Assembly: GCA_031260245.1 (NCBI GenBank)
Contig: JAIRKH010000071.1
Location: 1 to 33,760 of the forward strand
Origin: Treponema sp.
Lineage (GTDB): Bacteria; Spirochaetota; Spirochaetia; Treponematales; Breznakiellaceae
Length of the DNA: 33,760 bases
Direction of reading: 5' to 3'
Shown piece by piece: positions 15,152 to 24,130 of this stretch; position 1 is the first letter of the stretch; the number at the start of each line of letters is the position of its first letter. Position numbers and translations under genes: made by a program. The notes beneath the pieces were generated by a model that was not told where the DNA came from, did no database searches, and was given only the letters and a program-made list of their open reading frames with translations.

Positions 15152-15197
15152 AATTGACTGCATCTGACAACTCCTCTGTCCCCCGTCTTGACGGTTG
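15131..15197 (-). repeat. Locus repeat copy 6, start of the acetylesterase gene
   Basis: On the minus strand it reads CAACCGTCAAGACGGGG, then GACAGAGGAG, and ends GAAGTCGTTAAACAGGCGT. In the family frame it encodes GTEELSDAVNYEVVKQA and then a stop, comparable to GTPPSDDVPREVVQQA in UxaB. It directly adjoins the GC-rich hairpin repeat at 15219-15322. Confidence 0.75.
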
Positions 15198-15218
15198 CGC
15201 CTGCGCCGCGGCGCATGG

Positions 15219-15322
15219 CTGGGGGGGTAGCGGGAGACCCGCGTAAGCGAGTCTCCCGCGTAGGGGGGCGCGGCGAAAAGCGCTCCGACAGCCGACTACG
15301 CTCTGGAAAATGCGCCCCCCTA
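15219..15322 (-). repeat. GC-rich double-hairpin dispersed repeat, copy A
   Basis: Read on the minus strand it begins TAGGGGGGCGC and ends GGTCTCCCGCTACCCCCCCA. Two stem-loops are visible. The first pairs TAGGGGGGCGC with GCGCCCCCCTA; the second pairs GCGGGAGAC with GTCTCCCGC. A hand alignment with copy B (28532-28637, opposite strand) gives about 14 mismatches and four indel positions over about 106 columns. It lies in the 271-bp gap between the pectin methylesterase and acetylesterase genes and could stall or process the transcript. Confidence 0.85.
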
Positions 15323-15348
15323 CTTCTAGGACGCTCCACACCCTCGTC

Positions 15349-18084
15349 TTATTCTCCGTAATCGTTGTCTGCGCTGACGTCGGGCGAGGCGTTGAACGCG
15401 GCTTCAAGAGCCGTTACGTCCCACGCAGAACTTGCGGGTTCGTAGGCGCCAGGAGCTGTCCTATACACGCGGTTCAAAATCGCGCGCCTGCCGTTGTATT
15501 CAAGCGCGTAGTCCGTGATTGGGACCACATTCGCCGCCGCGCCGCTCGCGTCAAAGGTTCCGTCCTTAACCGTTACGTTGTGGTATTTCGCGCCAACGTG
15601 TTGCGGGAAACCCGCCAAGAAGTCGTATGTTGAACTAGCCCATAGCGCCGCGCCGATTCTGCCTGAACCCTCGTTGGTAAACTCGGTATCCACGATAGCG
15701 ACTTGGTCGTAGAAGTCGCCCGCGCCCGCGTTCCGCCCAAAGTAGGTCGTCATACCGTTTTGCGTCTTTACCTTTGAGTTGAACAACACGTAACCCTTGG
15801 GAACGGAGGTCGCGGCTTTAGTCGCGGTTCGCGCCACGAAGAGGACCGCGTCCTTGCTGTTCGTCTTGTTCGCGTCGTTCACGCTGACCAGTTGAGACTC
15901 CTCCACCAAGCACGCTTCCGCTGTTCCCCAAATGTAATCCGTGTCTCCCTCGATGTAGCACTTGTAGAACCAGTTCCTGCCCGTCGTTTGAATCGTATCT
16001 TGATGGGACAGGAAGGAGCAGTTGAACGCGGCGAAGGTTCTGCCCGTCCCATTGGCAAAGTAGACGGCTTCGGCTTGACCGGGGTCGTAGCCGCTTGCGC
16101 GCGCGCTCGCGTTCTTCAACGTGAGGTTCTTCAAGACCAAGTTCGCGCCTGAAAAGTAGAACGAAGCCCGCGCGTGCGTGCCTGTGTTCATCCTTTCGCT
16201 GTTCGTCCACTGAATAACCACGTCGCTTCCATACTCGCCGCTTCCCGTCCCGTTGATGGTAACGTTGGCGGAACCCACGTAATGAACGAGTTCCGTGTAG
16301 GTTCCGGGCGCGACGTTGACGACGACGTCGCCGCTTTGCGAAGCTATAGCCTTCAACGCGCCGTAGACTGTGCGGAAGTCCGCGGTCGAGGTCTGGGAGC
16401 CGTCCACCGTAATCGGCGTTCCCGCGCTTATCGCGGGCGCCGCCCTTGTGGTAAAGGACCACGAGGCTGCGTCCTTGCTATCGCTCAAGCCCGCGAAAGG
16501 GGCGCCGTTCAAGGTACCGCTGATAGCCCCGTCAGGAATAGCGACGTAGTATTCTTTGGAATACGCCAAAGCGTTGAAGTGTGGCGTCCAGTAGACGCTG
16601 TTCCCTTGAACCCGCGCCAATTGAGAGTCTACGTTGAGGTTGTTGTTGCTTGAGCCGAGGGTTACTTGTTTTTCGCCCTCAAACAGGATAACGTCTATCG
16701 GTTCGCCAGTCGCCTTGTCGTAGACGCAGATAGACCCGCCTTCGAGTAGTTGCGGGGGCGCGTCAAAGGTAAGCATGAACTCGCCGTCCGTGTACGCGGC
16801 TGTCGCGCCCGCCGACGGATATACGGCGGTCAACGCGCCGTAGGCGTCCGCCTCCGGGAAGTTCGTTACCGTTACGGAAAAGGTCGCCGTAAGGTAAGGC
16901 GCGGCCGCGTTGGTAACAACCACGTTGGTTACACCGACCTTCAGAGCCGTGAACGTTATGGTTCCGTTGAAAGCGGCGTCAACCCTGACCGCTGTTGGGT
17001 CCTCGGAGACCGCCGAAACCGCTGACGCCCCGCCGCCTGCCGCGGTCGCCGTATAAGCGAGGGTTCCCTGTCCGTTCAGAGGAACGCGAACCGCCGCAGA
17101 CGCGACCGAAAGAGACGGCAACGCGGATTGCGGCTCCAGCGCGTCGATGTCGTAGGTTACGCCGTTATAGAAGACCTGTATTTCCGACCATTCCATATTG
17201 CCCACGCCCGTGCCGCCGACAGCCGCGTAGACTACGTCGGTCGCCGCGTGCCCCTGGACGACGTTGGTGTTGGACTTTTGGTTGAACAGGGTAATTCCGT
17301 CCTCCGCGTAGATGTAATGGTTGACGACGCCGTTGGCAAGCTCCGACTTAAAGACGTAGGTTCCGCCCGCCTCCCAACCGGACGCGCCGTTCCGCCAGCC
17401 CTCCAAGCCTTGTCCGCCCAATCCGCCCGTCGTGCCGACGTTCTTGACGTTCTGCGCGGTGTTCAGCATATAGCCTTTGCGAGTCGAGCCGTCGACGCTG
17501 ATAAAGCCCGTTCCGTTATGCCCCGACAAGGAAACAGGTTTAACCTTCGCTCTTATGGAAATGGTGTCGGTCAGTATGTCGAGTTTGACTGGGTAGAGGA
17601 GATAGGCTTCGTTGCTCGTCTTCCCAAACGCGGTAATCACGCCAGTCCCGTCGTAAGCGAGCTCGTCTTTGGCGTTAAACTTGACCAAAGCCGCGCCCGG
17701 GCTAATCTGCTGCGCTTCTCCTACCGTTACTGCGCAGGACGCGGCGAAACCGCCGTCAACGGTCGTTACGGCAACGGTCGCGGAGCCAGCCGCTAACGCC
17801 GAAACGGTAACGGTCTCCCCGCTTGTCGCGCTCAACGAAACAATCGAGTCGCGGTCGACCGTCCAGACAACCGCCTTACCACTGGCGTTGTCAGGCGCGA
17901 CCGTCGCGGTCAGATTGAATTCCGCGCCCGCGCTCACCTTCTTCGCGGTTTCGGTCAGCGTTACGCCCGTAACTCTGACGGTTCCATTACCGCCAGACCC
18001 ATTGTCGCAAGACGTGGTAAATCCTAAAACAATACTTAACGCGCCTGAAAGAGCGGTTAAGACCTTGAGTTTTCTCGATTTCAT
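15349..18084 (-). CDS. Pectin methylesterase (CE8) multidomain lipoprotein
   Basis: This 911-residue surface or periplasmic enzyme removes methyl esters from homogalacturonan, producing pectate for the lyase. A lipoprotein signal ends at Cys26 (GFTTSC). Ig-like Big2 domains lie at about 38-122 and 325-405. Between them is an unassigned beta-rich region (130-315), possibly carbohydrate-binding. A Big5/SbsA-like domain covers 415-548 and the CE8 beta-helix 556-870. Catalytic residues are visible: GQAEAVYF (669-676), SHQDTIQT with Asp696, GDTDYIWG with the Asp716 nucleophile, and YFGRNAG with Arg784. The plant-type GRPW motif is GRNA here. AAAGGGGGC precedes the ATG. It is the first gene of the pectin locus and divergent from malQ. 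Confidence 0.95.
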   Translation of the reverse strand: MKSRKLKVLTALSGALSIVLGFTTSCDNGSGGNGTVRVTGVTLTETAKKVSAGAEFNLTATVAPDNASGKAVVWTVDRDSIVSLSATSGETVTVSALAAGSATVAVTTVDGGFAASCAVTVGEAQQISPGAALVKFNAKDELAYDGTGVITAFGKTSNEAYLLYPVKLDILTDTISIRAKVKPVSLSGHNGTGFISVDGSTRKGYMLNTAQNVKNVGTTGGLGGQGLEGWRNGASGWEAGGTYVFKSELANGVVNHYIYAEDGITLFNQKSNTNVVQGHAATDVVYAAVGGTGVGNMEWSEIQVFYNGVTYDIDALEPQSALPSLSVASAAVRVPLNGQGTLAYTATAAGGGASAVSAVSEDPTAVRVDAAFNGTITFTALKVGVTNVVVTNAAAPYLTATFSVTVTNFPEADAYGALTAVYPSAGATAAYTDGEFMLTFDAPPQLLEGGSICVYDKATGEPIDVILFEGEKQVTLGSSNNNLNVDSQLARVQGNSVYWTPHFNALAYSKEYYVAIPDGAISGTLNGAPFAGLSDSKDAASWSFTTRAAPAISAGTPITVDGSQTSTADFRTVYGALKAIASQSGDVVVNVAPGTYTELVHYVGSANVTINGTGSGEYGSDVVIQWTNSERMNTGTHARASFYFSGANLVLKNLTLKNASARASGYDPGQAEAVYFANGTGRTFAAFNCSFLSHQDTIQTTGRNWFYKCYIEGDTDYIWGTAEACLVEESQLVSVNDANKTNSKDAVLFVARTATKAATSVPKGYVLFNSKVKTQNGMTTYFGRNAGAGDFYDQVAIVDTEFTNEGSGRIGAALWASSTYDFLAGFPQHVGAKYHNVTVKDGTFDASGAAANVVPITDYALEYNGRRAILNRVYRTAPGAYEPASSAWDVTALEAAFNASPDVSADNDYGE

Positions 18085-18132
18085 AGAAAGCCCCCTTTGA
18101 TTTGGTTGCTATGGTAATGGTCCGCATGGTTA

Positions 18133-18157
18133 GTAGCTTGTTTAACTTACAATTCAC
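18133..18157 (-). repeat. Degenerate locus repeat copy 7, leader of the methylesterase gene
   Basis: On the minus strand it reads GTGAATTGTAAGTTAAACAA and then GCTAC. It aligns with GTCAATTATGAAG-GTTAAACAGGC of copy 6 after a three-base gap. It lies about 50 bp upstream of the methylesterase ATG. It is short, so it is a weaker case than copies 1-6. Confidence 0.4.
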
Positions 18158-18308
18158 TCTACAAATTAAATGTTTTTGAGAGGGAAAAGCGGGAGGGTTA
18201 TTGTATTTTTCAGACATCAATCAGCGGATTAAGTAAACAAGAATCAAACGCTCATAACGCCCAAGTTTCGCTAGAAAAACAGTTATTGAGAAAATACTGT
18301 AAAAAACG

Positions 18309-18336
18309 GTTGCTTTTTTCCTTTTTCGTGTTATAA
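18309..18336 (+). promoter_or_regulatory. Promoter of malQ (extended -10)
   Basis: TTGCTT at 18309-18314 and a consensus TATAAT at 18331-18336 are separated by 16 bp, with an extended -10 TG at 18328-18329. The start of transcription would fall about 33 bp before malQ. The rest of the 291-bp divergent region holds repeat copy 7 and no clear methylesterase promoter. Confidence 0.7.
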
Positions 18337-18349
18337 TGAGAAAAGTTCT
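18337..18349 (+). promoter_or_regulatory. Small inverted repeat at the malQ transcription start
   Basis: GAGAA and TTCTC flank a 3-bp centre (AAG) immediately after the malQ -10 box. Its position over the likely transcription start is what an operator for a sugar-responsive repressor would show. It could equally be chance. Confidence 0.3.
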
Positions 18350-18375
18350 CCAGAAAGAGAACAAGGAGGCTATTT

Positions 18376-20379
18376 ATGGATAGAAGAATAGGCGTTGTCG
18401 TTCCTATCGGGGCGCTCCGTGGGAAAGAAAGCCTGGGCGTGGGGGAGTTCCCTGACCTCAACGAATTTGCGTCCATGGCAAAGGATATGGGCGTTGGTCT
18501 TATCCAGTTACTGCCCGTGAACGATACAGGATTCGAAAGCTCGCCGTACAGCGCGCTTTCGGCGTTTGCCTTGCATCCTCTTTATGTGAGAATCGGGGAT
18601 ATAACGGGCGCCGCATCTTTTTCCCAGAAAATCAAAGACGCGCTCGAAGGGTTTGAAAAAGAACCTCGTTTCCCGCATCAACGAATACTCCGCGCAAAGC
18701 TCGGGTTGCTCAAGGAAATTTATATTGCCAATGAGAAAGATATTATCAAAAGCGCCGAGTTCGGCGAACTTGCAAAATGGACAGAAGAGAACCCCTGGGT
18801 CAAGCCCTACGCGGTATTCAGACGTCTGAAAGAAGTGAACGACCAGAAAAGCTGGAAGGAATGGGCGCCTGAATACCGTAAAGTTACCAAGAAGCAAATA
18901 GAGGCGTTTTGGGACGACGAAAACCTCCGTAGCGAGCACGTCTTCTGGGTATGGGTACAAGAAGCGCTTGACGCGCAGTTCGCCCAAGCCGCGAAAGCGG
19001 TCGCGGACGCGGGGATTATCCTCGAAGGCGACCTTCCCATTCTGATAAACGACGACTCCTGCGACGTATGGGCGTATCCTGAATATTTCCACATGAACCT
19101 GTCCGCGGGCGCGCCGCCGGATATGTACAGTCCCAACGGGCAAAATTGGGGATTCCCAGTCTATAATTGGCGGAATCTGGCGAAAAACGGCTATGAATGG
19201 TGGAAAAACCGTCTCAAAGCCGCGGAGAAATACTATAAGGCTTACCGAATTGACCATGTTTTGGGCTTTTTCCGTATCTGGGCTTCCTCGCAAAAAGACT
19301 TGTCCTCGACTTCGCTTATGGGCAGGTTCATCCCCTATAAGCCGATATTGCGTAAAGACTTGGAATCGCTGGGCTTTGACGGTGGGCAAATTCGATGGCT
19401 TTCTTATCCGCACATCCCCACCAGTGAAGTATGGCGTTCCCTCGAAGGCATAAAAGACGCTAACGGCGGCAACGACTACGAAGCCGTCCGTCAAGCCGCG
19501 GAAAAAGCCTTTATAACCTGCCTGGAACGTATCAATAACGAGGAGCTTTGGTGGTTCAACGACGATGTCAAGGGTGAAAAGGACATCGTAGACAAAGACC
19601 TACATCCGTTTGTGCGAGATTATTTGATTTGGGCGTGGAGAAACCGTACATTACAGGAATACGAGAAGGGTAAGTATTCGCCGATTTGGTTCTACCGCGA
19701 CACCCGCGCTTATAATAGTCTTTCGGACGAACAGAAGGGCAAACTGGAAGCTCTTATCAAAAGGCAGAATACAGCGTCCGAAAAAATGTGGGAAACTCAC
19801 GGCAAGAAGCTCCTTATCATGCTGAAAGAGTCGGCGTCCATGCTCCCATGCGCCGAAGATTTGGGCGAAGTCCCGGACTGTGTGCCGAAAACGCTTGATA
19901 AACTCAAGATTTTAGGACTCCGTGTGGTACGCTGGGCGCGCGACTGGGACGAAAAAGATTCGCCGTTCATCCCGCTGGAAGATTATCCTGAATTGAGCGT
20001 ATGCACGATTGCGGTTCACGACAGCTCCACCGCGCGCGAATGGTGGGACCACGAAGTGGAACAGGACGTGTTCAGCGCCTTTTTGGGACAACCCGCTCTG
20101 CCGCCCGTTTATAACCCCGGCAACGCAAAAATCATCTTGAAAAAAACCGCGTCCGCGGCCTCCATGTTCCGCGTATTCCAAATACAAGACCTCCTCCACC
20201 TCTCGCAACGTTACTATGCGCCTGACCCAAAATCCGAAAGGGTAAACGTGCCTGGTTCCGTAAGCGAGTTTAATTGGACGTACCGTCTGCCCGCGTCTAT
20301 CGCGGAAATCGCCGAGGACAAGGAACTCCTCCGCGCGGTCAAAGAACTGTCGGAAGTAAAGCAAAGTGAAAAGAAATAG
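18376..20379 (+). CDS. malQ: 4-alpha-glucanotransferase (amylomaltase, GH77)
   Basis: MalQ moves alpha-1,4-glucan segments between maltodextrin chains and releases glucose in the cytoplasm. The 667-residue protein has the GH77 start (GALRGKESLGVGEFPDL, then LIQLLPVNDTGFESSPYSA). The nucleophile motif is YRIDHVLGFFRIW with Asp293. The acid/base region is CAEDLGEVPDCV and the third carboxylate lies in AVHDSSTAREWWDHE. Longer than bacterial MalQ of about 500 residues in some lineages, it matches the plant-DPE1-like to larger forms; no extra domain is obvious. ACAAGGAGGCTATTT gives a strong ribosome-binding site. A large GH13 protein follows by 112 bp on the same strand, so both probably act on starch or glycogen breakdown. 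Confidence 0.96.
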   Translation: MDRRIGVVVPIGALRGKESLGVGEFPDLNEFASMAKDMGVGLIQLLPVNDTGFESSPYSALSAFALHPLYVRIGDITGAASFSQKIKDALEGFEKEPRFPHQRILRAKLGLLKEIYIANEKDIIKSAEFGELAKWTEENPWVKPYAVFRRLKEVNDQKSWKEWAPEYRKVTKKQIEAFWDDENLRSEHVFWVWVQEALDAQFAQAAKAVADAGIILEGDLPILINDDSCDVWAYPEYFHMNLSAGAPPDMYSPNGQNWGFPVYNWRNLAKNGYEWWKNRLKAAEKYYKAYRIDHVLGFFRIWASSQKDLSSTSLMGRFIPYKPILRKDLESLGFDGGQIRWLSYPHIPTSEVWRSLEGIKDANGGNDYEAVRQAAEKAFITCLERINNEELWWFNDDVKGEKDIVDKDLHPFVRDYLIWAWRNRTLQEYEKGKYSPIWFYRDTRAYNSLSDEQKGKLEALIKRQNTASEKMWETHGKKLLIMLKESASMLPCAEDLGEVPDCVPKTLDKLKILGLRVVRWARDWDEKDSPFIPLEDYPELSVCTIAVHDSSTAREWWDHEVEQDVFSAFLGQPALPPVYNPGNAKIILKKTASAASMFRVFQIQDLLHLSQRYYAPDPKSERVNVPGSVSEFNWTYRLPASIAEIAEDKELLRAVKELSEVKQSEKK

Positions 20380-20491
20380 AAAAATTCGCAAAAAGAAGCG
20401 TATCATTCTGGAAAATTATCCGTATCATTTGGGGGAAAGATACAGATGATTTCTTGAAATCGCTTAACAAGAATTAACAAAAGGAAATTAT

Positions 20492-23400
20492 ATGAAACTA
20501 GAAATCATCATGTCCGCCTTTGAAGGCAAAGACGCAACACGGCAAATGCGGAGTCCGACTATGGAATTCCACATTTGTAATGAAGTACGGAACGAGTGCG
20601 CTCTTGAGAGCGAACTGTTTTCCCTCACAGGTAATGTGGTGTTCGCGGATTTTCCGCAAACGCGCGCCTTCGCCCAAAAGTTGAATGAGAGAGGGTACGA
20701 AATCAAAGACGGACAGCTCAACGCAATGGGATTCATTGACGAGGCTCTGCACTATATGACGAGACTTTACCGCGAACAGGTTCAGCCGGATATATTTGAG
20801 ACCGCGCTCGCGCGCCTTAACGAGACGTTGGGCGAAGAGCAAACCAACGAGTTGTTGCGTAAATTTTGCGAGCGTTTCCCTCCGAAAAAAGTTTATACCA
20901 AAGAAACCGACATTGAAGACTACTTGCAAACCTCCGAAGCGGGCGTTAATCATTCCCTCATGTTGCTTGAAGAGATTCTCCTGTTGGCGCTCGCCAATAT
21001 CAACCCGGCGTTTAAGCCTTTTCTATTCATGTTTGACGATAAACCCTTGTCTATGGAAACAAAATCCGTCTACGACAGCGCGGTCAAAGAATTGGAAAAA
21101 CACCTAAAAGCCTTGCCGGTCTTCGGCTCTGACAGGCAGAACTTGTGGGACATACTTCGCGCGCCAGCCCTCGCTTCTCCTGATTCTTTAAGCGGACAGC
21201 TCGATTTCATGCGCCGACAATGGGGGGTTCTCCTCAAGAAGTTTATGAGGCGGCTTTTGGTAGGTATGGATATTATCAAAGAAGAGGAAAAACCCTCTTG
21301 GGGCGACGCGTCAGGACATACCGAGATCATATCTTTCGGACATCGCGACGATGAATACGAAAAATTTAGTCAGGACCAGGACTGGATGCCCCGTACGGTG
21401 CTTATAGCAAAGTCAACCCTCGTGTGGCTTTACCAGCTCTCAAAGAAATATAATCAAGAAATCACCCGTCTTGACCAGATTCCCAATGAGGAACTAGACG
21501 AGCTTTCGCGGCGCGGCTTCACCGGGCTGTGGCTCATCGGACTGTGGGAACGAAGCGCGGCTAGCAAAACTATCAAGCAGTGGACCGGCAACCCGGACGC
21601 GGCCGCCAGCGCCTACAGCCTCTACGACTACGACATCGCGAGCGAACTTGGCGGGTGGGACGCATTGGGGAACCTCCGCGACCGATGCCGCCAGCGCGGA
21701 CTCAGACTCGGCGCGGACATGGTGCCCAACCACACAGGCGTCGATTCCCGATGGGTCATGGAATACCCAGACCGGTTCCTGCAATTAGACCATCCGCCTT
21801 TTCCGTCTTATAGTTATAACTGCGGCAACCTTTCGGGTCGGGAAGACATAACGGTTCAAATTGAAGAGCATTACTTCACCCGAAGCGACGCGGCCGTCGT
21901 GTTCAAACACGTCGACAACCGCACTGGAATAACGCGCTTCATCTACCACGGTAACGACGGCACATCCATGCCTTGGAACGATACCGCGCAGATTGACTTC
22001 TTGAATCCCGAAGCCCGTGAAGCTGTGATACGCGCCGTCATCAAGGTGTGCCAACAGTTCCCCATTGTACGATTCGATGCGGCCATGACCCTGGCAAAAC
22101 GGCACATTCAACGACTCTGGTACCCGGAACCCGGACGCGGCGGCGACATCGCCTCGCGCTCTGAATACGGCTCCATGACCAACGAGGAGTTCGACCGTAG
22201 AATCCCTAACGAATTCTGGCGCGAAGTAGTTGACCGCGCCGCGGTTGAAGCGCCGAATACCTTGCTTCTCGCTGAAGCCTTCTGGATGATGGAAGGCTAC
22301 TTCGTACGTACGCTTGGAATGCACCGCGTCTATAATTCCGCTTTTATGAATATGCTCAAAAAAGAGGAAAACAACAAATATCGCGCTTCAATTAAGAATA
22401 CGCTTGAATTTGACCCGGAAGTATTGAAGCGATTCGTCAATTTCATGAACAACCCTGACGAAGAAACAGCGGTGGCGCAATTCGGTAAGGACGACAAGTA
22501 CTTCGGGATATGTACATTGATGGTTACTATGCCAGGTCTGCCAATGTTCGGGCATGGACAAATTGAGGGCTTCGAGGAAAAATACGGCATGGAATACCGC
22601 CGTTCTTACCGCGACGAAAAGACGGATCAATGGCTCGTTGACCGACACGAGCATGAGATTTTTCCCCTAATGAAACGGCGTATGCTCTTCTCAGGTAGCG
22701 AAAACTTCTGCTTGTTTGACCTTTACGCGGAGGACGGTTCAGTGAACGAGAACGTGTTCGCCTATTCGAATCGTTTCGGTAATGAACGCTCGCTTGTGTT
22801 TTACAACAATTCTTATTACGAAGCCTCTGGCTGGATACATACGAGTTGCGCGAACATCCCGCTCAAAGACGGCGGAACCAAACGGGACACGCTGGGACAA
22901 GCGCTGGCGTTGGAAGGCGATTTCGCGCTTTTCTATGAACAGCGTTCCGGACTGTGGTTCGTGCGCTCGGTCAAGGAACTCTACGAGCGGGGCTTCTTCG
23001 TCAAGCTGAAAGGCTATGAAGCGCAGGTTTACCTTGACGTCCACACGGTTCACGACGCTGACGGCAAATGGTCGTGTATATGTAACGAGTTGAACGGCGG
23101 CGGAGTACGCGACCTCGAAGCCGCGTTCCAGGATACATTCCTCGCGGAACTCTACAAGCCGTTTACTGCGATATTCTCTGGCGAGCGCCTAAAAAACTTG
23201 GTAGACGCATTCTCGCGGAGTAAATTAGCCATAATCGCGGAAGCCGCCGCGGAAATCGCGGAACAATATATTGATTCGCTAGAAGAGCCGATTTTAAGTT
23301 TCATAATTCAGGCAAAGCGTTACCTAGTCGGCGCGGACGGACGTTACAAACCGTTCAAGACCGCATCGTATTACCCGCATAAGATTACAGAACCGTCTAC

Positions 23401-24031
23401 TGTATGGGAGGAATTTGCGGGGTATCTGCGGCGGCTGTTCAAACTGTCGGAAGACATGGCGGCTGTGGAAGATTTGCCGTTTGTTCTAGGATATGGAGTA
23501 TTCTCCGCGCTTCGTACGCTTTTGGTTGACGGCTCCGGCGCCGACGCGGTAGCGCTCGTCGGGCATTGGCGCCTTGACCGCAAAATGCGGGACGCTTTTT
23601 CCCAGGCGGGCGTCGGCGGCGATACGAGCCGCGTTATCGCGCTTATGAAAGCCGTGCTTGCCCGGACGTCCGTAGACTCGATTCCAGACGGCTTGACGCA
23701 AATCTTCATGGAAAATTATCACAGCGACGACTTCCGTCAGATTCTGGGAATAAACGTCTTCAACGGCGTCGTATGGTTTAACAAAGAGGCGTTTGGCGCT
23801 ACTATAACCTATGCGCCGCTCTTCCTGTCCCTCGAAAGCGACGTTGCCTTCAAGCCCAAACTTGTTACACTCAAGAAAACCGCGAGACAGCCTTCCGCGA
23901 AATCCACAAAACCATCAAAGACAAAATGGGAAAAGCGCGTCAAGGCAATCGCCCAAGCCGTGAAGAGACTGCGCGCGGCTGAGGAGAAATCAGACTACCA
24001 GTTCGAGAAACTCTTGGCGGAACTAGAGTAG
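20492..24031 (+). CDS. Very large GH13 alpha-amylase-family protein
   Basis: This protein has 1179 residues, whereas GH13 enzymes are usually 450-700. The (beta/alpha)8 barrel falls at about residues 340-710. GH13 conserved regions are visible: GADMVPNHTG (407-416), IVRFDAAMTL with the Asp529 nucleophile, and LLLAEAFWMMEG with the Glu595 acid/base. The last region, normally NHD, reads FMNNPDEET (651-659), recalling the NTPD of maltosyltransferase-type members. About 335 helical residues precede the barrel and about 470 follow it, neither with an obvious domain. No signal peptide is seen, so it is probably cytoplasmic. AAAAGGAAATTAT precedes the ATG. Pairing with malQ suggests glucan breakdown or remodelling; hydrolase versus transferase activity cannot be decided. 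Confidence 0.9.
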   Translation: MKLEIIMSAFEGKDATRQMRSPTMEFHICNEVRNECALESELFSLTGNVVFADFPQTRAFAQKLNERGYEIKDGQLNAMGFIDEALHYMTRLYREQVQPDIFETALARLNETLGEEQTNELLRKFCERFPPKKVYTKETDIEDYLQTSEAGVNHSLMLLEEILLLALANINPAFKPFLFMFDDKPLSMETKSVYDSAVKELEKHLKALPVFGSDRQNLWDILRAPALASPDSLSGQLDFMRRQWGVLLKKFMRRLLVGMDIIKEEEKPSWGDASGHTEIISFGHRDDEYEKFSQDQDWMPRTVLIAKSTLVWLYQLSKKYNQEITRLDQIPNEELDELSRRGFTGLWLIGLWERSAASKTIKQWTGNPDAAASAYSLYDYDIASELGGWDALGNLRDRCRQRGLRLGADMVPNHTGVDSRWVMEYPDRFLQLDHPPFPSYSYNCGNLSGREDITVQIEEHYFTRSDAAVVFKHVDNRTGITRFIYHGNDGTSMPWNDTAQIDFLNPEAREAVIRAVIKVCQQFPIVRFDAAMTLAKRHIQRLWYPEPGRGGDIASRSEYGSMTNEEFDRRIPNEFWREVVDRAAVEAPNTLLLAEAFWMMEGYFVRTLGMHRVYNSAFMNMLKKEENNKYRASIKNTLEFDPEVLKRFVNFMNNPDEETAVAQFGKDDKYFGICTLMVTMPGLPMFGHGQIEGFEEKYGMEYRRSYRDEKTDQWLVDRHEHEIFPLMKRRMLFSGSENFCLFDLYAEDGSVNENVFAYSNRFGNERSLVFYNNSYYEASGWIHTSCANIPLKDGGTKRDTLGQALALEGDFALFYEQRSGLWFVRSVKELYERGFFVKLKGYEAQVYLDVHTVHDADGKWSCICNELNGGGVRDLEAAFQDTFLAELYKPFTAIFSGERLKNLVDAFSRSKLAIIAEAAAEIAEQYIDSLEEPILSFIIQAKRYLVGADGRYKPFKTASYYPHKITEPSTVWEEFAGYLRRLFKLSEDMAAVEDLPFVLGYGVFSALRTLLVDGSGADAVALVGHWRLDRKMRDAFSQAGVGGDTSRVIALMKAVLARTSVDSIPDGLTQIFMENYHSDDFRQILGINVFNGVVWFNKEAFGATITYAPLFLSLESDVAFKPKLVTLKKTARQPSAKSTKPSKTKWEKRVKAIAQAVKRLRAAEEKSDYQFEKLLAELE

Positions 24032-24130
24032 GATTCAGACGCCGATGGTGAAATTCACAGCGATTTAAACGACGCCGTGGACTCCTCTAACTATTTGAGG
24101 GTTAGATATTGGATTACTGGGAAGAAGACG

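Noticed and set aside
18508-19494. Long minus-strand frame (328 residues) opposite malQ
   Set aside because: malQ has all GH77 catalytic motifs, a promoter and a ribosome-binding site. The opposite frame shows no domain.
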